From: Candidatus Dojkabacteria bacterium
GTDB lineage: Bacteria > Patescibacteriota > Dojkabacteria > SC72
Assembly: GCA_011620305.1 (NCBI GenBank)
Contig: WOZL01000111.1
Coordinates: 1 to 10,386, forward strand
Direction of reading: 5' to 3'
Length of the DNA stretch: 10,386 nucleotides
Shown: positions 1 through 6,243 of the stretch, one piece after another
Numbering within the stretch: the first letter of the stretch is position 1
Layout: each line of letters opens with the position of its first letter
Made by a program: the position numbers and the translations under genes
The notes under the pieces: model-generated
Databases searched by the model: none
Seen by the model: the letters and a program-made list of their open reading frames with translations, nothing else
What the model was told of the DNA's origin: nothing

Positions 1-1393
1 TAGCTATCTCTTTATTATTACCTTCTAATTTAAGCTTACTAAAGAATTCCTCTAATTCTTTAATAGGCATTTGTGTTAAATCTATAATATTATTATCATT
101 TATAGTTACTGATAGGGCAAACTGTTTAAGCCTTTGACCATTACAAACAGTACATATCTCATCTTCCATATACTCTTCAATTTGAGAGCGTTTATAATCA
201 GAGTCTGTCTCTTTATAAAGTCTTTCTTGCTCATTTACTACACCTTCATACTCTACATCATAATCTTTTGTTCTTCCGTATCTGTTAGTATAGGTAATTG
301 TATATGTAGGTTTTGTACCTTCTCCGTAGAAAATAAGGTCAAATATCTCTTTAGGGTAGTCTTTTATCTTAGTTTTTAAATCAAAGTTGTGCTCTTCTGC
401 GACCGCTTCCAAAACTCTTTTATTCCAAGTATCTTTTGTCATTCTATTAGCCCATGGAAAGATTCCTCCCTCTAATATTGTTAATCTAGGGTTATAAATT
501 TTTTGTACATTAATCTGTTTTACATGTCCTAAACCAGCACAATTCGGACAAGCACCTTCTGGCGCGTTAAAAGAGAAGGTTGCTGGTGTAATCTTAGGAT
601 AGGAAATATTACACTTAAAGCATGTAAATTTCTCTGAATAGAATGTTTCTTTATCTCCAACTCTTACAATTATTTCTCCATCGGCCATATTAGAAGCAAC
701 CTCTAATGAGTCTATCAACCTCTTATGGTCTTCATCTTCCCATTTATCCTTACCTTTAAGTCTATCTACTATTAGCTTTATATTATGCTTCTTATTCTTA
801 TCCAGATTAATATCCTCAATATCATCTAGATGGTATGTATTACCATCTACCATTATTCTTAAAAAGCCTTTGTTAAGTAAATTCTCAAAGAGTGCTGTAT
901 ACTCTCCTTTCCTATTTCTAACCAAAGGTGCAAGAATTTGAAATTTCTTATCTTCTTTAAATTGCTTTTCTATTTGAGAGGCTATTTGATGTATGGTTTG
1001 AGATTTTATCTCAGAACCACACTTTGGACAGTGAGGTACACCTATATGGCCGTATAGCAACCTTAGATATCCATATATCTCTGTTATAGTACCTACTGTG
1101 GATCTAGGATTAGTTCCTGCTGTCTTTTGATCAATCGAGATTGATGGTGAGAGTCCCGTTATTGACTCTACATCAGGCTTTTCCATTAGGCCTAAGAACT
1201 GTCTAGCGTATGAGGAGAGTGATTCAACATATCTTCTTTGACCTTCTGCATACAGTGTGTCAAATGCTAAGGAAGACTTACCACTTCCAGATACTCCAGT
1301 AAATACTATTAACTTGTTTTTTGGTAATTCTAAGGAGATATTCTTGAGGTTGTGCTGTTTAGCTCCCTTGATTACAATCTTGTCTGTTTCCAT
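1..1393 (-). CDS. uvrA: UvrA, excinuclease ABC subunit A (N-terminal 464 residues, runs off left edge)
   Basis: DNA-damage recognition ATPase of UvrABC nucleotide excision repair; it acts in the cytoplasm as a dimer with UvrB. The open frame starts at the ATG complementary to 1391-1393 and stays open to base 2. Visible motifs: the typical opening with IVIKGAKQHNLKNI at residues 6-19, Walker A GVSGSGKSS at 33-41, the YAEGQRRYVESLSSYARQFL block at 48-67, SPSISIDQK and NPRSTVGT at 82-102. A CPKC pair lies at 122-125. The zinc module has C258/C261 and C282/C285, and a CTVCNGQRL motif is at 414-422. The family is about 940 residues, so about half is missing on the left, including the signature and second ATPase half. 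The gene is headed by its own extended -10 promoter, divergent from the tRNA gene. There is no Shine-Dalgarno. Identification is secure. Confidence 0.97.
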   Translation of the reverse strand, partial: METDKIVIKGAKQHNLKNISLELPKNKLIVFTGVSGSGKSSLAFDTLYAEGQRRYVESLSSYARQFLGLMEKPDVESITGLSPSISIDQKTAGTNPRSTVGTITEIYGYLRLLYGHIGVPHCPKCGSEIKSQTIHQIASQIEKQFKEDKKFQILAPLVRNRKGEYTALFENLLNKGFLRIMVDGNTYHLDDIEDINLDKNKKHNIKLIVDRLKGKDKWEDEDHKRLIDSLEVASNMADGEIIVRVGDKETFYSEKFTCFKCNISYPKITPATFSFNAPEGACPNCAGLGHVKQINVQKIYNPRLTILEGGIFPWANRMTKDTWNKRVLEAVAEEHNFDLKTKIKDYPKEIFDLIFYGEGTKPTYTITYTNRYGRTKDYDVEYEGVVNEQERLYKETDSDYKRSQIEEYMEDEICTVCNGQRLKQFALSVTINDNNIIDLTQMPIKELEEFFSKLKLEGNNKEIA

Positions 1394-1402
1394 TCGATTT
1401 AT

Positions 1403-1411
1403 ATTATATCA
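1403..1411 (-). promoter_or_regulatory. Extended -10 promoter of uvrA, nearly leaderless
   Basis: On the minus strand this reads TGATATAAT, an extended -10 (TGn plus a perfect TATAAT). Only 9 nt separate it from the uvrA ATG, so transcription should begin about 2-3 nt before the start codon, leaving no room for a ribosome binding site. No convincing -35 was seen. The element and its spacing match the one before the PEGA gene. Confidence 0.6.
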
Positions 1412-1422
1412 TGTGAATGTAG

Positions 1423-1428
1423 TATAAT
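1423..1428 (+). promoter_or_regulatory. -10 box of the tRNA-Arg gene
   Basis: A perfect TATAAT lies 12 nt before the first base of the tRNA on the same strand, which predicts a start a few bases before the mature 5' end. No good -35 at the normal spacing was found. It sits back-to-back with the uvrA promoter in a 47-bp divergent gap. Confidence 0.5.
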
Positions 1429-1440
1429 AGGGGACTTTAT

Positions 1441-1515
1441 GCATCCGTAGCTCAATCTGGATAGAGCAACGCACTCCTAACGCGTAGGTTGTCGGTTCGA
1501 CTCCGGCCGGATGCG
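1441..1515 (+). tRNA. tRNA-Arg (anticodon CCT)
   Basis: The cloverleaf folds by hand. The acceptor stem GCATCCG (1441-1447) pairs with CGGATGC (1508-1514), and the discriminator is G1515. The D stem is GCTC/GAGC with a GG-containing loop. The anticodon stem ACGCA/CGCGT (1469-1473/1481-1485) holds the loop CTCCTAA, giving anticodon CCT, which reads AGG. The T stem GTCGG/CCGGC encloses TTCGACT. CCA is not encoded. The last pair of the anticodon stem (31-39) is an A-C mismatch. A five-T run at 1517-1521 may help termination. The gene is tail-to-tail with the PEGA gene, 4 nt away. Confidence 0.95.
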
Positions 1516-1519
1516 CTTT

Positions 1520-3064
1520 TTAGTGTATTGTATATGAAGTGAGAACTATTCCTGTATTTTCAGACTCAGTAAGTGTTATTAAATCCTCTCTAGAGGAAGT
1601 TACTGTCCAGTATGTAATTCCTTCAGATTCTAGTAAAGGTGTTTTATTATCACCATCAATATCTGAGATATATATGAAGTTGTCTTCTTCAAATTGGAAA
1701 TATCTAGAATTACTTAACCAATGGATTCTTTTAACTAAGTCAGAATTAAGGTTGTTAATAGGGTGAGTGCCTATAGTAACTGTATGATCGCCTTCCTCTT
1801 TATCAAAGATAAATACTTTATAGTTGCCTTGACTATTTATTAGTACCTTATCTCCATCTGGGGAGAATTGTATAACATCAGCAGGATATGTAGAAACAGT
1901 TATATATTTACCTGTAGTACTGTTGTACCAATATGTAGCTTCTGTTGTTTTTATATATATACCAGTAAGATCTTGTTTAACAATAAAGTCAGTTATTTCT
2001 CCTGTAGTTTGAGTATTTTCAGGGGAGTTAGTAAAATAGCTAAATTGAAAATCAGATCCTCTATAGCTATTTATAAACTCTTTATTACTCTGGAAATATA
2101 TATTAGGTATTAATGTTGTTTTACCAGAGCCATCCAAATTGTACTGTTCTAAAGAGTAGGTAAGTACACTCTCATCTTCAAGGGTATTATTTCTAAATAT
2201 ATAGAAGTAGCCATCTTCATCAGTAGACCAAACATCTAAATCGTCCACTTTTCTATACAGTAAATGTTTAGTATTTCTTTCAAGATTGTAGGATATGACA
2301 TCATTATCTGATTCTAATATTAAGAAGTTTTCATCTTTAGCCCAACTTAAGGTGTAATTACTAAATTCTGTCAAAGGTAAAGGAGTAGTTATTATCTCCT
2401 CATATTGAGATATTCTTGTTGTAGGTATTACATATTTACTATCGGTAGTTTCTGTTATTATCTGTAATATAGCTTTTTCTCCTGATGGAGATAGCTGTAA
2501 ATCTAGTTGGGTAATTGGTTCTTCGATATCATTATCTATTTCCAATATTGTAAGTGGGGTAGAGTTAAGTGTCCAGAAACCAGTGTTTATAGTATGATGA
2601 AGCAATCGAAGTGATAGACCATCATTAAGTAGCATTAAAAGGTGATTGTTGTTTTTATCAACCCAATAATTGTCTAGAGTTAAATCTGATTGAAATACCG
2701 TTTCCTCTTCGAATTCTGTTCTTATTAAATAGGCAGAAACAGGAGTAGATTTCTCTTCAACTATATCCACATCCTTGTTCCAATCATAGTAACCCTCTCT
2801 TGATACTCTTACATTGTAGGTGCCTACATCTAAGGTAGTACTCTTTGCAGTTCTTCCTTTATGTTGGCCATTTACATATATATTTGCTTGTGATGGGGAG
2901 CTATCTACTGTTAAAACTCCTACCTGTTTTATAGATTGATCTAGTAAATCAACTCTCCATCCTTGTACATACAGAAAGATAAGCAAAGCTCCTGTATATA
3001 CAGCAAAAGTTGCTAATACGGAGGTAAGAATAGCGGTAAACTTTTTTGAGGTTTTCAACTTCAT
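1520..3064 (-). CDS. Membrane-anchored PEGA-domain protein with probable beta-propeller
   Basis: Protein of 514 residues. A basic N-terminus is followed by one hydrophobic segment at about residues 12-34, so it is probably a single-pass membrane protein with the bulk outside the cytoplasm. A PEGA domain follows at about 47-112: a VDSSPSQANIYVNG segment, a glycine turn (DVGTYNVRVSREGY), then a strand-rich end. PEGA domains are common in surface proteins. The remaining roughly 390 residues carry spaced TolB/WD40-like segments such as LSPSGEKAIL (191-200), FSPDGDKVLI and ISDIDGDNKTPL, suggesting a beta-propeller. No catalytic motif was recognised. The ATG (complement of 3062-3064) lies 9 nt after an extended -10 box, with no Shine-Dalgarno. 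The role is unknown; binding of envelope polymers or proteins is a guess. Confidence 0.8.
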   Translation of the reverse strand: MKLKTSKKFTAILTSVLATFAVYTGALLIFLYVQGWRVDLLDQSIKQVGVLTVDSSPSQANIYVNGQHKGRTAKSTTLDVGTYNVRVSREGYYDWNKDVDIVEEKSTPVSAYLIRTEFEEETVFQSDLTLDNYWVDKNNNHLLMLLNDGLSLRLLHHTINTGFWTLNSTPLTILEIDNDIEEPITQLDLQLSPSGEKAILQIITETTDSKYVIPTTRISQYEEIITTPLPLTEFSNYTLSWAKDENFLILESDNDVISYNLERNTKHLLYRKVDDLDVWSTDEDGYFYIFRNNTLEDESVLTYSLEQYNLDGSGKTTLIPNIYFQSNKEFINSYRGSDFQFSYFTNSPENTQTTGEITDFIVKQDLTGIYIKTTEATYWYNSTTGKYITVSTYPADVIQFSPDGDKVLINSQGNYKVFIFDKEEGDHTVTIGTHPINNLNSDLVKRIHWLSNSRYFQFEEDNFIYISDIDGDNKTPLLESEGITYWTVTSSREDLITLTESENTGIVLTSYTIH

Positions 3065-3068
3065 TGTA

Positions 3069-3096
3069 TTGTTAGTATATCATAACTTGGTATAAT
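3069..3096 (+). promoter_or_regulatory. mreB promoter, predicted leaderless
   Basis: TTGTTA at 3069-3074, a 16-bp spacer and a perfect TATAAT at 3091-3096. Only 6 nt (GTTAGC) separate the -10 from the mreB ATG, so the expected start point falls on the A of ATG. It overlaps the divergent PEGA-gene promoter in a 38-bp intergenic gap. Confidence 0.6.
3074..3082 (-). promoter_or_regulatory. Extended -10 promoter of the PEGA-protein gene
   Basis: The minus strand reads TGATATACT, an extended -10, followed by 9 nt and then the ATG. Spacing and sequence mirror the uvrA promoter. No clear -35. It shares the same short gap with the mreB promoter, so the two polymerase sites overlap and probably compete. 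Confidence 0.5.
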
Positions 3097-3102
3097 GTTA
3101 GC

Positions 3103-4119
3103 ATGATAGGAAAGAAATTAGGAATAGATTTAGGAACTGCTAACTCTGTAGTATATGTACAGGGTGAAGGTATTGTCTTTGTAGAGCCAACAGTGGTGGC
3201 TATTGATGTTAATAACTATAAAGTTATTGCAGTAGGTACTGAGGCTAAAGAGATGATAGGGAAGACTCCTGATAATATTGTAGCTAAAAGGCCTCTTAGA
3301 AATGGAGTAATTGCTGATTCTAGAGTAACAGAAGCATTGCTTAAGTATTTTTTTGATAAAGCATTGGGTAAAGCAAGATTTTTTAAACCTGATGTAGTAA
3401 TAAGTGTACCTGCAGGTATTACAACTGTAGAGCAAAGAGCTGTACTTAAAGCAGCTAATTCTGCTGGAGCCAAGAATATTACTTTACTACCTGAACCTCT
3501 TTTAGCAGCTTTAGGTGCAGGATTACCTATAGAGACCTCTTCGGGTAATATGATAGTTAATATGGGTGGTGGTACATCTGAGATAGCCGTACTGTCTCTT
3601 GATGGTATTGTTAAGTATGACTCTTTAAGGGTAGCTGGAGATGCTATAAATGAGGCCATTATTACCTATATGAGAAAGAAAAAAGGTATTTTAATTGGTG
3701 AACAGACTGCAGAGAAAGTTAAATTTGAGATAGGTTCAGCATTAGAAATGTCTAAGCCCCTAGAGATGGAGGTTAGGGGTAGAGATATTGGTGCTGGTGT
3801 ACCAAAGGCTATTATGGTTAACTCAAATGATATCGCTCAGGCTGTAAAAAGTCCTTTAAAGAAGATAATACTGTCTATTAAGGGTGTGTTAGAGCAAACA
3901 CCCCCAGAACTATCGGCCGATATTATAGATAGAGGTATGGTAGTCACTGGTGGTACGGCACTTTTAAGAAATATAGATAGATTAATAGCTAAAGCTACTG
4001 GTGTACCAGCTCATGTAGCAGATGAGCCTATATACTGTGTAGCAAAAGGTACTGGTATTGCTTTAGAGTTAATTAGCTCTGGTAAGAGGGTATTTGTATT
4101 TGAAAAGAGTATTACTTAG
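3103..4119 (+). CDS. mreB: MreB/Mbl-family actin-like cell-shape protein
   Basis: Cytoplasmic actin homologue of 338 residues, the usual length, that forms membrane-bound filaments guiding wall synthesis. Visible motifs: phosphate-1 LGIDLGTANS (6-15), SVPAGITTVEQRAV (101-114), the catalytic-glutamate region LPEPLLAALGAGLP (129-142, E131), phosphate-2 NMGGGTSEIAV (153-163), LEQTPPEL (263-270), and adenosine motif VVTGGTALLRNID (280-292). The phosphate-2 motif reads NMGGGT where MreB normally has DIGGGT, so the usual Mg-coordinating Asp is Asn153. GDAINEAI replaces the more usual GDEMDEAI pattern. The downstream gene is not mreC or mreD but a DUF1704 peptidase starting 13 nt after the stop, probably co-transcribed. 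It starts at the ATG right after the -10 box, which suggests a leaderless mRNA. The assignment is firm; ATPase competence is uncertain. Confidence 0.95.
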   Translation: MIGKKLGIDLGTANSVVYVQGEGIVFVEPTVVAIDVNNYKVIAVGTEAKEMIGKTPDNIVAKRPLRNGVIADSRVTEALLKYFFDKALGKARFFKPDVVISVPAGITTVEQRAVLKAANSAGAKNITLLPEPLLAALGAGLPIETSSGNMIVNMGGGTSEIAVLSLDGIVKYDSLRVAGDAINEAIITYMRKKKGILIGEQTAEKVKFEIGSALEMSKPLEMEVRGRDIGAGVPKAIMVNSNDIAQAVKSPLKKIILSIKGVLEQTPPELSADIIDRGMVVTGGTALLRNIDRLIAKATGVPAHVADEPIYCVAKGTGIALELISSGKRVFVFEKSIT

Positions 4120-4132
4120 TGTATCATTATAT

Positions 4133-5299
4133 ATGCTTGATATATTCACAAAGAAAGGTAAAAGTGCTTTAACTCTAGAAGAGGTAACTGAACTTCTACA
4201 GCATCTCCGTATTCCATTAAGTCTTGTTTTTACCCCTACAAACTTAAAAGAGGAGAAGAAAAAGTTCTTTAGCTCAGATACGTATGAGCCTGTATTTGAG
4301 TACAAGGTGGTCAAAAACAGAAATGATGAGATATTAAAAGAGTTAGCAAATGTTAAGCTAATTTCCGATGTAGATCCTCGTATTTCAGATTTCTATATTA
4401 AATTAATAGAGTCCAAGAAGCTTGCTAGTGATTTAATGCATAGTGTTGGTAACAATGACTTGGTTACAGAATTATCATTAAAGAAGTATAGAGCTCCTTC
4501 CGCGACTCTTTTTAGAAATTCTGCTAGGGTACTCAGAGGTAAGCTTGATAACTATGATGTTAAAATTAATAAGAAGATAGATAGGGGAGAGAAGCTTCAC
4601 TATGAGCAAATTGAGAATGTTTTTAATGTAGCTTTCGAGATGCTTGGTTTAGAAGGCTGGAGTGTTGCTACCTCTAAAAATATCTCCAAAAATGGTATTA
4701 AGGTTGGTATAAAGAGAAAACAAATATTAGTTGATTCAAATATTACTAGGTCTGAGTTTAAGATTAAGAAAACTTTAATACACGAAGTCGGTACTCATGT
4801 ACTTAGGTCTATTAATGGTTTTGAGACTGGTTTTCCTGCTTTAGGCAATGCCAATTTAACGTCATATTTAGATATTGAAGAGGGGTTAGCTACTTGGAAC
4901 GAAGAGTCTATGGGATATCTTACAGATAAGTGGTTAAAGAAGAAAGCTGGTATGGTTTGGGCTATCTATTTAGGTGAGAATTTAAGTTTTAGGGAGCTTT
5001 ATAATGCCCTTTCTGGTAATTTTTTAAAGTACTCTTCATGGGATATTGCTTATAGAGTTAAAAGAGGGCTAGAGGATACTAGTTATCCAGGAATATATGG
5101 GAAGGATATTGTGTATTTTAGAGGTTTTAGAAAAGTTAAAAGGATATTAGAGAAAGATCCTACCATGTATGAGAAGTTTTATGCTGGTAAAATAGATTAC
5201 AAAAGAACTCGTTGGGTAGATGAAGGTTTGCTAGCTAAGCCAAAGATTGTACCTACTAAGGAGATGTGGAAAGAGATTTTTAAAAAGGCAGGAATTTAG
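4133..5299 (+). CDS. DUF1704 / MATCAP-family (QEGLA-motif) metallopeptidase
   Basis: Predicted zinc peptidase of the DUF1704 family. Its eukaryotic members (KIAA0895-like, MATCAP) are tyrosine carboxypeptidases acting on tubulin; bacterial members often sit beside RimK-like ligases. From the ATG at 4133 the protein has 388 residues. The HExxxH motif HEVGTH is at 217-222 (nt 4781-4798), with His217 and His222 as presumed zinc ligands and Glu218 catalytic. EEGLA at 249-253 corresponds to the family QEGLA motif and presumably supplies the third ligand. GKDIVYFRGF further on matches a conserved family segment. There is no signal peptide, so it is cytoplasmic. A TTG start at 4094 would overlap mreB by 26 nt and add 13 residues; I prefer the ATG, but neither has a convincing ribosome site. 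The stop codon interlocks with that of the converging RimK-like gene. The substrate is unknown. Confidence 0.88.
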   Translation: MLDIFTKKGKSALTLEEVTELLQHLRIPLSLVFTPTNLKEEKKKFFSSDTYEPVFEYKVVKNRNDEILKELANVKLISDVDPRISDFYIKLIESKKLASDLMHSVGNNDLVTELSLKKYRAPSATLFRNSARVLRGKLDNYDVKINKKIDRGEKLHYEQIENVFNVAFEMLGLEGWSVATSKNISKNGIKVGIKRKQILVDSNITRSEFKIKKTLIHEVGTHVLRSINGFETGFPALGNANLTSYLDIEEGLATWNEESMGYLTDKWLKKKAGMVWAIYLGENLSFRELYNALSGNFLKYSSWDIAYRVKRGLEDTSYPGIYGKDIVYFRGFRKVKRILEKDPTMYEKFYAGKIDYKRTRWVDEGLLAKPKIVPTKEMWKEIFKKAGI

Positions 5300-6243
5300 A
5301 AAGCAGTAATAATGGCTTCTGCAATATTAATAGGTGTACCATCTTCGATTTTTGTTTCGTATGCTTTAAAGCCAGGATGTAAGCTTATCTCTTGTAGATA
5401 AGGTTTTTCATTTTTATACATAAAATCGACGGCTATAAAATTGGCTTCTAAAAGCTTTGCTACCTTTTTAGCTATAGTAGATATTTCTTTACTAGGATTA
5501 TTGTACATACTGTACTTTCCCTTATTTACTGTCATAAATCCTTTTGTAGCTTTTCTTTTCCAACCTCCTATCACTTTACCTTGCTTTACAAATACTCTTA
5601 TATCCTCAGCTTTATCAGCAAATTCTTGTATAAAGAAGTTAGATAGATCTTGTCCTTTAAGTCCTTTTTGAGAGAAATCTTTTGGAGAATCTATCTTGTA
5701 TACATTCTTTTTTACTACCTCTTTACCCATTTTTTTCTCCAGTCTATTCACTCCTGAGTACTCTTTGATAATTATAGGGTAGTCATCTAGTATGTTTTTG
5801 TTTAAATAATCACCATCTGTACGGTAGTAGGTGTCAAAATAGGGGATATCGTGTGTTGAACAAAATTGAGCAGTGAATATTTTGTTGTAGTAGGGCATGT
5901 TTTTGATGGCCTTACTATTTTGTACTAAAATCTTATCTTTATTTTTCGAGGTATTGTAATGATCAACCCAGTCAAATATCAAACGCTTGGTTTCATACTC
6001 CTTTGGATTATGTAAATTGTGCCCCCTAAAGATAATATGGGAATATTGTGAAATGTCAGTTCCGTCTACTCTTATAGATGTTTCACCATCCTTGAGCAAA
6101 AATTCTATTTGAGTTAAGTATGCAAAACTATAGGGAATATCTTTATTTGCTAATTCAGACATTATTCTCTCAACAGCAGTAGAGTATTTTCCTTTTCTAG
6201 GACCTTTGACTCTATGCTCCTTGTCAATTATTAGATATTTCAT
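5296..6243 (-). CDS. RimK-like ATP-grasp amino-acid/peptide ligase
   Basis: 315-residue ATP-grasp protein related to RimK, which adds glutamates to a carboxylate through an acyl-phosphate. An N-terminal Rossmann-like region (MKYLIIDKEH, then SHIIFRG at 68-74) precedes the ATP-grasp part. The latter has NSKAIKNMPYYNKI (109-122), the presumed ATP lysine K160 in IIIKEYSG, FIQEF (204-208), DIRVFVKQGKVIGGWKRKA (214-232), and AVDF (271-274). The metal-binding motif reads LQEISLHPGF (283-292), so the usual E-x-N is E-I-S; the missing Asn is unusual, although the other blocks look intact. It is the last gene of the four-ligase operon, and its ATG overlaps the preceding stop (ATGA). An AAAAGG stretch ends 2 nt before the ATG. 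Substrate unknown; a peptide or protein C-terminus or side-chain carboxylate is likely from the family. Confidence 0.88.
   Translation of the reverse strand: MKYLIIDKEHRVKGPRKGKYSTAVERIMSELANKDIPYSFAYLTQIEFLLKDGETSIRVDGTDISQYSHIIFRGHNLHNPKEYETKRLIFDWVDHYNTSKNKDKILVQNSKAIKNMPYYNKIFTAQFCSTHDIPYFDTYYRTDGDYLNKNILDDYPIIIKEYSGVNRLEKKMGKEVVKKNVYKIDSPKDFSQKGLKGQDLSNFFIQEFADKAEDIRVFVKQGKVIGGWKRKATKGFMTVNKGKYSMYNNPSKEISTIAKKVAKLLEANFIAVDFMYKNEKPYLQEISLHPGFKAYETKIEDGTPINIAEAIITAF

Noticed and set aside
134..379. Plus-strand open frame of 81 codons inside the uvrA region
   Set aside because: Low-complexity, Ile/Phe/Cys-rich shadow of the real uvrA frame on the other strand.
1513..1521. Intrinsic terminator after the tRNA (five T)
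   Set aside because: The T run is short and has no separate hairpin before it; it also overlaps the PEGA stop codon. Too weak to call.
3216..3659. 147-codon minus-strand frame opposite mreB
   Set aside because: It is an antisense shadow of a clearly conserved MreB frame and resembles no known protein.
4094..4132. TTG start at 4094 for the metallopeptidase
   Set aside because: It would overlap mreB by 26 nt and use a rare start; an ATG 13 nt after the mreB stop fits better. The AGAGGG before the TTG keeps it possible.
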